Assembly (NCBI GenBank): GCA_014529385.2
Contig: CM043971.1
Coordinates: 57,914,709-57,978,708, forward strand
Direction of reading: 5' to 3'
DNA length: 64,000 bases
DNA from: Adiantum capillus-veneris
Lineage: Eukaryota; Streptophyta; Polypodiopsida; Polypodiales; Pteridaceae
Shown: one piece after another, positions 44,559-55,426 of the stretch
How the letters are laid out: each line of letters opens with the position of its first letter
Position numbering within the stretch: position 1 is the stretch's first letter
The notes under the pieces: model-generated
What the model saw: the letters and a program-made list of their open reading frames with translations, nothing else
The model's database searches: none
Told to the model about the DNA's origin: nothing
Translations under genes and position numbers: made by a program

Positions 44559-45420
44559 TTACCTCATGATCTCCTCTTGTTGAGCTTGAGAGACTCGATA
44601 GGGAGGCTTGTTAGGCGGTGAGCTTCCTAGAAGGAGCTCAATTTGATGGTCACCATCCCCTCGTTTTGGAGGTAAGTCCATAGGGATATCATCGGTGAAC
44701 ACATCTTGGAATCCTTTTAAAAAATTAGACAAGCCTAGCTCGTCTTGATTTCTACCATTTACATTTGATGGAACATTAGGATCTCTAAGAGACTCTTTAA
44801 CAAATATCATGTACGCAGAGACTGAGCTCTTTATTGATTTATCAAAAGCAGAAGGGTTTACAAGTGGAATAGTGCGACCACGCTCACTAGCATCTATATA
44901 CATGTTCTTTCCCCTGTAGGTGAAGTAGATTCTCCTTTCAGGAAACTTCATATTGGCAGCCATGCAATCAAACCATGGCGCCCCTAGGATAGCATCCTCA
45001 TGTTGGAGAGGAGAGACGAAAAATTCTTCTTTGTTGAGATAGCTTTGGACATGAAGCCTCAACTTCCCAATCAAGGGAGTAACAGAGGCTTGTTGTCCCT
45101 TGAAAGCTGTGTCAGCCATTACCATATCTCCCATCTCAAAAGCTTGAATGCCCAACTTGGTGGCCAACTCCGTTGATATGAAGTTGTGGGTAGAGCCAGG
45201 GTCAAACAAGATGAATGCATCATGCTCTCTTACCTTTCCCCAAGCATAGGAAAGTGATGATCCTTTGCAATGAACATCCTCTTTGGGAGCTTTGATGGTG
45301 GAAGCCCTAGGAGTCTTATTGTGAGCATTCTTCTTGGGGCAAGAACGACAGCCATGTCCTTTCTCCCCACACTTGAAACACTTATGGTCCTTGCGAAAAG
45401 CTTCAAGCTCTTAAAGAGAG
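44559..45420 (-). pseudogene. Copy 3 zinc knuckle and protease
   Basis: The frame 44559-45209 starts at the protease: FDPGSTHNFISTELATKLG, then EDAILGAPWFDCMAANMKF, and a linker with DIPMDLPPKRGDGDHQIEL before RT. Upstream, about 45340-45400, the CCHC knuckle CFKCGEKGHGCRSC is readable. The active-site triad is DPG. Confidence 0.85.
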
Positions 45421-46691
45421 AGTTTGTTTTTTACTTTGTAAACTCCCTTCTCCTTGGAGCGTTTGTTCTTGTTGTTGTTGGGAGTGCCTTGCGAAGAATT
45501 TTGAGCATTGGTTTTTCCCTTTGCATCATTTTTGCCTTTGTTTTCCATGGGCTTGACTTCACGTCTAGCCCCTTGATGAAAATTGATGCATGAGCAACCA
45601 TGGTGTGATAGATTACTTCAGTGATAGAACCAAGCTATTGAGAGTTGATGTATTCGGCCATCTCTTCAGGTAATCCCACACAGAATTGCTGCTTTTGCTC
45701 GGCAAAGTCTATCTTTTGAAAGACAGTATCCTTGAGATGTAAATCCCAAAACTTGTCCACATACTTGTGGATAGACTCATGAGAGAGAGGCTTCAAGCTG
45801 CGCCATTCGGTAAGCACTTTGTCCTTTTCATCGCTTGCAAGGAATTGCTTCATGATGAAAACTCATAGAGGTTTTCATGTCTTTGGAGCTTCACCGTTGC
45901 CACGAAGGCTAGCCCACCATTGGCAAGCTGAATTTTGGAAGTTCATAGCTACATGGTGTAGCTTGGAGGACTCCATGAAGCCCTCGTTTCCAAAGGCCGC
46001 ATCAAATTGCTGGATGAAGACGGACACTTTGTCGGTAGCACCAAAGGTGCCATCATAGGTGAGAAACGAGATACTCTTTCCTCCCTCCTTGAAATTCTTT
46101 AGCTTTTGTGACCTTCGCCATGCAGAATATGATTTCTGATGTCCTCCTCTCTTGTATTCTCTAGGAGAAAAGCCATAGCTTTTATCGGAAGAGGAGGAAG
46201 GTGAAGAATAAGGAGAAGAGGTTGACCTCTTTCTAGCCCTTTTCTTCCTTTGTTTCCTCTCTTCCCTTTCAGAATGACGAGGAGAAGGAAAGTGTGTTGA
46301 TCTTTTCTTTTTGGGAGGAGTGGACGGTCATCTAGATTGCCGTCTTCTTGGAGCCACATCTTCAGAGGAACTTAATGTTTCATTGCTTTCTTGCTCTTTG
46401 GATTCCTCCTTTCGTATGGGAGAGAGTCTTCTTTTGGGGATCTCTTCAAGAGGCCTCTCTTCAAGAGGCCTCCTAAGCTCTCTCTCTCTCTCTCTCCTCT
46501 TGAAGAGGAAGGGAAATTCTAGAAGCACGAAGTTGTTGAGTGACTTCGGCTTGCAAAGCAGGATTGCCCATAGCGTGTTGCAACCTAGTAACAAGATAAT
46601 TCACAAACATGGGAGCATCATCATTAGCACCTTCGTGTGCAAAATCAAAGCTATCAATGTTCATTCTACTCTCTTGATTATTGTCAGTCAT
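45421..46691 (-). pseudogene. Copy 3 gag
   Basis: It starts at ATG 46691 (MTDNNQESRMNIDSFDFAHE) and keeps YLVTRLQHAMGNPAL. An SR/RE-rich part follows across the CT tract at 46480-46497. The capsid segment is 45635-45853 (VLTEWRSLKPLSHESIHKYV, QFCVGLPEEMAEYINS). It is interrupted by several stops. Confidence 0.8.
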
Positions 46692-47105
46692 GTTAACAAA
46701 ATTTATGTATGTACTTAGTGTATGCTTTGGAAATTCAAAACCTCAGTTTCCACTCCTCTTAGCCTTTGAAAATCGTCTCTTAAGTATCTACATCCACGGC
46801 TCGAAGTGGTTAATTATAGAAAGTAGTGGAGTAGGTCTAACATAGTAGAGTTGTGCAGGGCTAGCTTCTTTCAAACAGCTTATGGCTCAATAATGGTAAA
46901 GCCATAGGCAAGTCTAAAAAGACTCCATTATTAAGTCCAAAGCTCCCGAGGTGTGCCCCATATCCCACATAGTGGGCTCAACAAAACCAATAATAGATCC
47001 CAGTTCCACTTACCCTAATATAATTAACAACATCAACAAGTTATAGGCTACTTAAGGACCTCTCTTCTCAAGCAAGAAAAGAGAAATCAAATGCTCTGAT
47101 ACTAA

Positions 47106-48686
47106 TGTAATGGAATTGGCCTATTAACTTGAGAGTAGCGAAAATTAATGAGAGTACTTTTGAGAAATTACTTTGTGAGCATAGCGTGTGAACATAATTG
47201 AAGATATCAACATAGACAAAGTAATTAGTTAACTTGGCATGAACAATAATTTTGCAAGAGAGAATTTAGAGAACATGAAAACAATTAAGGACCGAATTTA
47301 TGTGGAGCCGGTCCCCTCTCCAATAGACATTTGTATTATGATTTCTCCCATTAAGAGAGACTTATTACAATACAATCTTTGTGTTCCTTGTTACCTAGGT
47401 GATGCAATGAAGATGGAAAGCTTCATGCATCACAAGCATAACATAAACTTTGTGGAAAGCTTTAACTATCCCAAGCCTCAGTCCCAAGACCTCAAACACC
47501 TTCAAAGGTGGAGAGATCTAGCAAGGCATGAGGGTAGGGCAGAGAAAGAAGAAACATTTCATAGAAGAAAGAACTAGTTCCTCACTTATCATCGCTCTTC
47601 TTGCTAGCATACATAATAGCATAGTATTGAAGATGGAGAAGATGGCAAGCTTAAGCATTGAAGCATGGCTCTTGGTTGGATTTGCACTCCATAGCCAAGA
47701 GTGTTGGTGTAGGCTCTCAATATCTACTTGCTTGGAGAAGGAGAGGGAGCTCTTGCACTTTGCACAATGCACAATGAGAGAGTGTGTGTGAGTGTGTATG
47801 GGAGAGTATACCCCTCAAGCAACCCCCTAGCTTGCGTTGGTCGACCCCCCCTTGTAGCTCATGCTTGAAGCTCATTGGACCCCTCTAGGCCTAGCCAATC
47901 ACAAGCAGAACGTATTACAAGCAACAAGGGTAGCCTTGGGACAAGTGTCCCCCTTTCCCCTTTGAGAGAGAGGACTTGATAAACACAAAATCAATTAATT
48001 AAATCTCCTAAATTATCATTGGACCTCTTGGGTGGCCAACCAATAGGCTTCAGGCACACCATGAGGAGGAACTTGACAAGTGTCCCTTTTGCTTTCTTTG
48101 TACTAAGCATGCCTTGTGTGAGTGTGTGAGTGTGTGTTCTCTCTCATCCCCCCTCATGTAGGGTTCGCCCCCTTCTTGTAAGGATTGGATCTTGACTTTT
48201 TGACACCTCAAGCCCTTCAAGCTTAGGTCCAATTCCACCACAAGCTTGGCCCTTAAGCACCTCAAGCTTGGGCTGGGTTCCCACCTCAAGTACAGCCCTA
48301 GCATCTCAAGCATGACAAGCACCTGAGTCATCAGGCACCTCAAGCACCTTAGTCATCAAGCACGAGAAGCACCTCCAGCACCTTAACCCTGGGTCAGGTT
48401 CCCACCTCAAGCAAGGCCCTAGATTCTCCAAGGTCAAAGGACTTTTACACTCATTATATGAGGTCTTCAATGAAGCTAACCCTAAGGTCTTATGCTCCAT
48501 TGGTTAGCCTTGCTCTTTGATAGACCATCTCTCATTTGGGCCCCTTTACCATTGGCCCCGTGTTGAGATAGATCTATAAGCACATGTTTATATCTTAACC
48601 CTTGTTCCCGTTTATTCTCCCACATTAAATGATCAGTTTAATATGAGAAAATCATTTGGGTTGGTTAGATATTAGATTTTATGACA
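47106..48686 (-). repeat. 5' LTR of copy 3 (1581 bp)
   Basis: It begins TGTCATAAAATCTAATATC at 48686 and ends CCATTACA at 47106. The right flank (48687 on) is the start of an unrelated gene fragment, so this is the insertion boundary. Confidence 0.9.
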
Positions 48687-48689
48687 GGT

Positions 48690-49060
48690 TCTTATCCTGG
48701 ATAACCTAGATGTGCTCGACATTGGCTACAAAGGGAAGATTAGGTATTGGTTGCAAGCGATGCCTTTAAGGTGCTCCATCTCTCAAAGTTGCAGTAGTCT
48801 TTGATGTAAATGTCGAATAACATGCTATCAAGCTAGGCTTTATGATTAAAGATCCAATGACTCAGTACTTGAATCTCCAGAATTATGCAAGCACGTAGCA
48901 AGATTGGAGTATATGTTTGGAGGTGCTCCATAGATGGTCTCCAATTTATACTATCGATGGCATTACTACTTGCTTCAAGAAAGTGACTTAAATTGTAAAA
49001 CAACACTTGGGTGATATTTTGAAACTCTTGTGTATTTTTTTGAGACTCCAAAAATTAAAA
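48690..49060 (+). pseudogene. Fragment of an unnamed repeated gene family
   Basis: The plus-strand frame gives APSLKVAVVFDVN, LGFMIKDPMTQYLNLQNYAS and QDWSICLEVLHRWSPI (stops within). The same protein pattern occurs on the minus strand at 61470-61730 (TPSFKVIVVFNIN, RRDPTTDYWNVQ, QDLETCLEVLHGWPPIQ). Two independent copies with conservative changes argue for a real coding family. I do not recognise it. The left side is cut by the copy 3 LTR. Confidence 0.5.
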
Positions 49061-49640
49061 TATTTATACAATATGATCTAGTTTATAGTCATTAAATGAT
49101 AAAGTTTATATTCTTGCAATCCCATATCGTCAATGATAATTATACATAGATTTCTTTGAGTATAACATTGTTTACCGAAGAAAACATTTTGGAATGGAAT
49201 GGAATTTCAGTCTTTATCGATTGATAGTGCTTTTGATGATGTGAAATTCCTCTTTTCTATAGAAAAATTAGCTATTTATTCTGAGAAAAATTCACAATCA
49301 CGGTGCCGCTACTAAAAGAGTTGTCTTTTTCAATAGAAATCTTCATTTTTAAAGATAAAAATGTGCGCTAAAATTATTCATGGCCAAAAAAAAACTGACC
49401 ATGCAAAAGTGTCTAGTTCACATAGCAATTGCACTTTTTCCCCTATGAAAACTAATTTTAAAAAAATCAATTCAAGATAAGAGTACTGATGATAATATTT
49501 TTGCAACTAGAAAAACAATGAAATTTACATGTGAAATCTTGATTTTTGGTCAAATTTGATATTTCCGTTTGCGCTTATTGTGAATAATTTTAATTGAATT
49601 AGAAAAACCAAGAGAAGGGGAGGGTTTTAATTATTAATTA
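49061..49640. other. AT-rich sequence without recognisable gene
   Basis: No frame above background and no repeat structure apart from poly-A/T runs. It ends at a (GA)n tract (49650-49680). Confidence 0.5.
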
Positions 49641-49646
49641 GGTTGG

Positions 49647-49683
<37 letters not shown>

Positions 49684-49710
49684 GTAAATGATTAATTAGG
49701 TCGCAAGGGA

Positions 49711-50548
49711 TTACTGTTGGTTTGGATGCAAGTTGGCACGAAGGTGATCGTCGCACACCCAGAAGGTGCGGCCAGACGTCGATGTGACATCGCGTTCGAA
49801 GCCAACACGATGCAGCTTGAAATGAGAGTCCATGTCCACCTCCACATTCTGCAGCAGGGCTTGCATGACTTCCTTTACCTCGTCTTGATTCTGGACCTGC
49901 TGCAGGCAACCGTCGGTGTTGGTGAGGAAGCGCTTGTGCATATCGGTCAGCTGCTGTACGTCGGCAGGCAAGCTATCCAGGAAGGACTTGAGAGCGGTGG
50001 GCAGAACCTCTTTCTGGAGATGGCCTCGGTCGATGCCCAGCCCACTCAGCAGATCGTCGGGGACAGGGATTAAGATTTGTGAACCGGGTAAGTAGACCGA
50101 CGCCGCCACACGCGCTAGGCAGCAAAGCACTAGGAGGGTGGGCACCAGCACCCGCGCTGCTTTCTCCACCCATGCCTTCACCTGCAGCGTCACCTCTCTC
50201 CCCTGCTGGCCCTCCACCGGATGCAGCCCCGCCCTCGGACACTCGCACATAAAGCGTATCACTGCCCTCTTTCCCATCACCGCTCTTAACCTCGCTAGGC
50301 TTCCTTGCGCGTCTACCAGATACGGGTATACTGGGTACGCCCTGTCTTTTCTCAACTCATGCCTAAGCAAGCGCGTGGAGCAATTGGTTATGATGTAGCT
50401 CTCGCAGCTGTTGCCCCAAATTCTGTATGTCTATCCTCATATCTTGCAAGGTTTGTGCACCCTTGCAAACTGCATATTTATCATGATCTGTTGCTGTCCG
50501 GCCAAGGCCTTCATGTTGGCTAATATGTTCTTGTTTAGGTCCTTCCAC
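49711..50548 (-). pseudogene. GC-rich host gene remnant, function unknown
   Basis: A 219-codon frame (49711-50370) continues upstream, in the same frame for about 20 residues (ESYIITNCSTRLL), then after a one-base shift at about 50400 into 50363-50548 (TLQDMRIDIQNLGQQLRE, helical). It has a conserved-looking core, IRFMCECPRAGLHPVEGQQG, a hydrophobic segment ARVLVPTLLVLCCLARVAAS and a well-formed helix-rich C-terminus. The RFMCECP...H...G block recalls the C-terminal region of plant STAND/ROCO-like proteins, but that is a weak memory. Base composition is far richer in GC than the elements around it. Confidence 0.5.
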
Positions 50549-50972
50549 TACCCCTTCAGCTCCTTGCCTGACGTCGTCGTGGGCATGCTGCTGATCTCTT
50601 CTCCAGCTGCAAACCCCCCTCGCAGCAACTCAACTTAATCAACCCCCCTCGATAATCAGACGTGTCCTACATCGTGATAGCGTGATTTGAACGAGCAGAG
50701 CGTTCCGTTTTTGCTTTTGCTTCGTGCTTTTCCTCGTCTTGAACGGACGTCAAAACTGCGTCTGTCTTGCAAAATATGCCGCCTGAGAACCTTCGTTACT
50801 CCTGATGGAGCACGGCCGACGTCTATGCCCTGCGCGCGCACTCCATCAAAGTCCAAGCTCGGGGGGACTACGCACCTGACCCGTCAATCTCTCTCGTGCG
50901 CGCACGCGTCCCCCTGGCTTCTGCCCCTCGCACTGCCCAGCCTAGGTCTGTGTGGCCCCAAAGCTAGCTGAT

Positions 50973-50974
<2 letters not shown>

Positions 50975-51020
<46 letters not shown>

Positions 51021-51078
51021 TGCTACGCAGGTAACGTTCTGTTTTCAAGGACATTTGAAATGAGAATGTGAGCGAGAG

Positions 51079-51116
<38 letters not shown>
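50975..51116. repeat. Inverted microsatellite pair (TC)n / (GA)n
   Basis: (TC)n at 50975-51017 and (GA)n at 51072-51116 face each other across a 54 bp spacer. They could pair as an arm of about 42 bp. Confidence 0.95.
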
Positions 51117-51117
<1 letters not shown>

Positions 51118-51379
51118 CATTGCAATTAATATTTGCAACACATCCTTGAAGATGGCATGAAATTACCTTGACACGCACTTCTCAGGGTATGTGCATGTCA
51201 CTTGGTCCAGGATGCGCCGATCGACTCCCAAGTTAATGAAGCCTTCTTACAACGCCAATGTATCACGGACATTGCACCCTCCCCGCCCTTCTTCAGCACC
51301 ATGAACACGCACGCGCAAACAATCAGAAGCCTCCACAGAGGCGGCGCGAGAACTTTCAAGATTCTTGCTCAATGACATA

Positions 51380-51900
51380 CACTACAAGTTTTAGACATTT
51401 TTACACCTATGAAAATTGAGTGTGAATATCACTTTTCTCACTCTAGAGTGTGAATAACATTTTTTAGATTCAAAAAACTGCCATTTGAATGTAAATATTG
51501 TAGTTTTTACACATGAAAATTTTCTACATCTCTTTTTTAACACTGAAAAAATTACATATGCTTTTTTGTAGCAATGAAAAAAGAATTTCTATGTAAATTT
51601 TGTAACTTTCTTATGTGTAAATATTTACACGTTAAGCAAGTCCATCTGTTTTTTTTGCAATGAGTATATTTTCTTACCTTCCAGTAGCATTTCAAGGATA
51701 ATTTTTTAATACAAATATAAACAGTGAATTTTTCTCACACATTCATAACCTTCATATATTTTCATCAAATATTTTGATATGCAAAAATTTGTCACTCTTA
51801 TGTGAGTCCCACTTAAATAATTATACGCAACTATCTTTCACAATAGCTATTTTTCTCACCATCTATTTTTTTTACTGAGGATCGTGTGTAACTACAACCT
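51380..51900 (+). mobile_element. CACTA transposon left terminus with subterminal repeats
   Basis: CACTACAAG at 51380-51388 is the canonical plant CACTA terminus. The next 500 bp are AT-rich and hold many copies, in both orientations, of GTGTGAAT / GTGTAAAT / TTTTACAC (for example about 51409, 51419, 51448, 51506, 51635 and 51643), as expected for transposase-binding subterminal repeats. The element would extend to the right, where Gypsy-4 has inserted at 52003. The opposite end is not in the window. Confidence 0.65.
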
Positions 51901-52002
51901 CCAAACATACCAGCACCCATACTGGAGGTCAAGAGCATGATTTTTTTCTCCTTCCAAGGTGGCTGTTGGTGCTTCCACTGTGGTTTCTCCAAGGAATGAC
52001 GT

Positions 52003-52948
52003 TGTCAGGAGTTTTTTGGAGCAAGGAATTGCGCATATGTACATACCCATACATGGTACATTGAATAAAGGATTGCCCATTTTCCAGAGCCAGGTGGTTA
52101 CGTGGGGCCCACATATGTACAGGTAGGACTGCATGTACATAGTGCATCAATTTTCATTGTTACCATTACCGGTGTGTTTTTTCTATAATAATGAGGAGTT
52201 GGTAGCGCGTAAAACTTCTCGAGGAAGCTATCCGTGGGCCGACGACATGAGGTAAGCAGGTGCATCAGATGGCATCGAGTGGCGTCAGGAGGTCGAACGG
52301 GGTCAATACTTGCACGCGGAGAAGTATGGACACGACGTGGGTGTTTTCTTGTGATACTTATGCAGAAAGGTCATCATGAGGACCACTTTTTGGGGCCACT
52401 TCACGTGGTTGCGAGATGCATTATTTGGAAAAACTGAGTGCCAGGTGTGCGGATGATGCAAAAAAGGTGACAACTATGCACTGCGAGGTCAGTTTTTGGC
52501 CTGTTCGGGGTCCGTTTGAGGTCATCTAAAAGGCCAAGGGTGCCCAAGTAATAAAGCTAAGTGTGGGAACTGAAAAATTAGAGAGAAGACCAGAAAAAAC
52601 GTGGAGAAGAGAGGAGGAGTAGCCACAGGTGTGTTTTTGGTGCTTTTGGAGCCTGTTTTGGCCCTAAACTACTCATCCGAGGTCGGATTTGAGCACTTTG
52701 ACATTGTAGATTGGGGTTTTGGGCCGTTCCGAACGCGATGGCGCTGTCCATTTTTCCAAATTTCTCACTCTTTTTGTGCTGTTTTTTCTGTGTAAGTTTC
52801 TCCTATGAGCGAAGTTTCTGCTCTAGTTTGTGATTGTATCTGGCTTATTTTACCCATATTGTGTGAGCTATTTGCCCCATTGGTGTTGGCCCAAGCTCAA
52901 TTTTATCTAAACATCAGAAATTCTCCTCTTTTGAGCTGAGTTTTTTGG

Positions 52949-52986
<38 letters not shown>

Positions 52987-53162
52987 AGTGGGCAAGTGGA
53001 TAGTCTCTCTCCTCTCACTCCAGAGGTGTGTTCCCTGTCTCGGCCAGGTGTGTTGTCTAAGCCGAGTGGTGCCCCATAGTGTGTGTGTGTGTGTGTGTAT
53101 CTTCCCAAGAGTGTGTGTCGGGTCGTTATAGCGGCGCTGTGTGAATTTTCATCCCGCTCACA
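52003..53162 (+). repeat. 5' LTR of Gypsy-4 (1160 bp)
   Basis: It starts TGTCAGGAGTTTTTTGGAG and ends CCCGCTCACA. It contains two GT tracts (52951-52985 and 53079-53099). Differences from the 3' LTR are few and mostly transitions. Confidence 0.95.
52181..52192 (+). promoter_or_regulatory. TATA-like element in Gypsy-4 LTR
   Basis: CTATAATAATGA follows a T6 run, about 180 bp into the LTR, and is unchanged in the 3' LTR (about 59684). It is a plausible pol II promoter core for the element; position and sequence are the only evidence. Confidence 0.3.
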
Positions 53163-53168
53163 TTCTTT

Positions 53169-53186
53169 TGGTGCCCCCACTGAGGA
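53169..53186 (+). promoter_or_regulatory. Primer-binding site candidate of Gypsy-4
   Basis: TGGTGCCCCCACTGAGGA lies six bases after the LTR. It resembles, at 14 of 18 positions as I recall it, the TGGCGACTCCACTGGGGA type used by Tat/Ogre elements with an arginine tRNA. Confidence 0.5.
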
Positions 53187-53204
53187 TCTTCTTCGAGTAC
53201 CTTC

Positions 53205-53300
53205 TGCTTCGAGCTTCGAGCTTCGAGCTTTGGGATTACAGGTTGCAGATTGCAGATTACAGGTTACAGGTTACAGGGACAGGTACAGGTGATTCACATA
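53205..53300 (+). repeat. Short tandem repeats in Gypsy-4 leader
   Basis: GCTTCGA repeats (53208-53230) are followed by variants of CAGGTTACAG and CAGATTGCAG (53240-53300). They lie in the untranslated leader where packaging signals usually are. Confidence 0.85.
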
Positions 53301-54223
53301 GGTACAGGTAGCTGGAGTATAGTGATATACTAGCAGTGATGTCATTTGCAGTTGTTGTGGGTATGCATCACTTGGCGCCTGTTTGAGCGCATTGTCTGCT
53401 GGATTGTATGTTACTTGTGGAAACTACCATTGTACGCATTTGTGGAGCCATACTTGGTTGTATTTGGCAGTCTCGGCCATTTCTGAGACTTGGTCTGGAA
53501 GATAGTCATTTCTGAGACTTGACTATACGCGATTTGCATTAGCCTTCGTGTGAGGGTCGATAGCGTGAGGTTTTTATTGACCTGGGGGATTCTCAAATGT
53601 AGAGATCCTTTTAGTGATACAAGTAGCTGGAGCACCCTTTTTGTGACCTCGCCATAGGCTATGTACTAGTGAGTCCTACTTGATGCTCGGGTTCTATTGT
53701 TGACAGTTTATGCATACATATATAGTCTATATTTTGGGTTCCTACTGCTCTATTTCTCGGGAAACTATGCCAAAATTTTTCCAAGTTATGATGGCTGGTT
53801 TTTTGGTCTTTTGAGCCATTTATACTGTTATGCTGCTGAAATTTTGGCAAAATCAGAGGTTAAGTCAGGTGTGCCTTCTTGGGATCTTCATGGTTGGCTT
53901 TAATGGATGATCAAAATGGCCCTCAATTCACTCCATTTCATTTAACTCAAAGAATCCAGATAAATGTTCATGTGTCCAGGAAGATTTTTTTCCAGCAGCG
54001 CATAGTCTTTATGTTCGGGCCAAGAAGATTACGAGAGATCTTGGAATGTCCTTTGCCTGTTGTAATTCCGATGATCAACTATGAAAGCTCATTTGATGTG
54101 CATGTGTTTTTCCTTATCTAAAGTTGAGCTCCATTGAAGTTTCTGGGGATTGGGTAGTCAAAAGTTTTGGGTTCTTGCATGTGTGTTCAAAGGGGTTCTC
54201 AAAGCATTGAAACTTGGGTAGCC

Positions 54224-55426
54224 ATGGCTTTCTCTTATCCGGAGTTTCATGGAATAAGTGATGAAGATGTGGAAGACTTTCTGAAAAAGATGGAGGTTGC
54301 CTGCATTAGCAACCAAATTCATGACCCTGCGCACATGTTACGTGTTCTCCAAATTTGTTTGAAGAGTGATGCACGAGTTTGGTCCAAAGCATTTGAAGAG
54401 GAGTTGCGTGTAGCGGATCCACCTGTAAGATTGAGTTGGGACAATCTACGACATGGGTTGGAAGTGGAGTTTGTGAAGATAGAAGATCCTGAAAAAGTGT
54501 GGCAAGAAGTACAAGGTTTGGTGCAAAAGGAAGGTGAGCGGCCAGTAGATGCGTACATACGTAAGTTCTCATTGGCATCGGAGCGAATGTGCAAGGCCTT
54601 AGCACCACAGGTACCCCCGCCTGACATGATGAAGAAGGACAGGTTCTTGGCTGGTCTTTGGGAGAATATACGTTGGAGAGTGGAGCTAAAGAAGCCTAGG
54701 ACATATGAAGATGCACTAGAGGTAGCAAGGAACAAAGAGTGGAAGTTGAGAAAAATGAGCCAGTTAGGGGTGGAGTCTTTGCCCATGAGGTCCGAATTTC
54801 AGCCTATAGAGTCTTTACAAGGTTGCATATCAGGGGTTCATCATGAACCAGTGGTTCCTGTTACTACTCAGGTTATGCCAGCAGTGGTCACTACATCGGT
54901 GCAAGATGATGGGCTAAGGCAAGACATGAGGCAAGTGGTAGATTTTATGAAGAATCTCAGCCTAAACATGCTAGGTCAAGTGGGAAATAATCGAGGTCGA
55001 GGGAGGTTTGCAAATCAGCCAGGAGGTGAAGAAAGGCCTAGGAATGGTAGGTTTTGGAGGCAAACGCCCACATGTTACAATTGTGGAGAGTTGGGTCACA
55101 TCAGCCCACAATGTGATAAGCCACCAAGGATGGGGGGAGACATGTATCCATTGCCAAGACAGGTGCTAACTAGGTCAAATGATTATGGCATCGAAATTAA
55201 GGGAGACGAAGGAACCAATGGACTGACCCAGGAGGAAAAGGGAAAGACAAAAGTGCTAAGTGTAGTCACCTTGGAGAAGGCATCAAAGCTAGAGGATACA
55301 TTAGTGATGCCTATTGGGAAGAGGACCACAGAGGATAAGGAAGGAAGAAGTGCCCCCGTTCCTAGTAAGAAGTCGAAAGTTTCATGTTTCAGATTTTCCA
55401 CTAGGGGATGGGAAATTAAGCTATGA
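54224..55426 (+). CDS. Gypsy-4 gag
   Basis: The open frame runs from 54167; the ATG at 54224 (MAFSYPEFHGISDEDVEDFL) is the likelier start because the peptide then begins as gag does. Capsid region: DARVWSKAFEEELR, SWDNLRHGLEVEF, RPVDAYIRKFSLASERMC and DRFLAGLWENIRWRVELKKP. A CCHC zinc knuckle CYNCGELGHISPQC lies at about 55074-55115, preceded by an RGRGRF basic stretch. The frame ends at 55426 while protease is in another frame and overlaps from 55314. Gag forms the particle and binds the genomic RNA. Confidence 0.9.
   Translation: MAFSYPEFHGISDEDVEDFLKKMEVACISNQIHDPAHMLRVLQICLKSDARVWSKAFEEELRVADPPVRLSWDNLRHGLEVEFVKIEDPEKVWQEVQGLVQKEGERPVDAYIRKFSLASERMCKALAPQVPPPDMMKKDRFLAGLWENIRWRVELKKPRTYEDALEVARNKEWKLRKMSQLGVESLPMRSEFQPIESLQGCISGVHHEPVVPVTTQVMPAVVTTSVQDDGLRQDMRQVVDFMKNLSLNMLGQVGNNRGRGRFANQPGGEERPRNGRFWRQTPTCYNCGELGHISPQCDKPPRMGGDMYPLPRQVLTRSNDYGIEIKGDEGTNGLTQEEKGKTKVLSVVTLEKASKLEDTLVMPIGKRTTEDKEGRSAPVPSKKSKVSCFRFSTRGWEIKL

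Larger units (their letters stand above)
40915..48686 (-). mobile_element. Chromovirus (Ty3/Gypsy) copy 3
   Basis: Complete internal region on the minus strand with full 5' LTR (47106-48686) and a 3' LTR (40915-41575) that has lost its distal 920 bp or so. Polypurine tract CAAGAGAGAGAGGTAA lies at 41576-41591. The primer-binding site at 47092-47103 reads TAGTATCAGAGC, with one base changed from the tRNA-Met site. Same family as copies 1 and 2. Stops and shifts interrupt gag and pol. Confidence 0.9.

Noticed and set aside
49717-50073. 118-codon plus-strand frame in the GC-rich island
   Set aside because: The minus-strand frame is longer and continues across several hundred codons with globular character; the plus frame is its shadow.
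55314-55426. Programmed gag-protease frameshift in Gypsy-4
   Set aside because: It could not be excluded, but other frame breaks in the element (56.43 and 58.86 kb) make plain decay as likely; sibling copies are needed.
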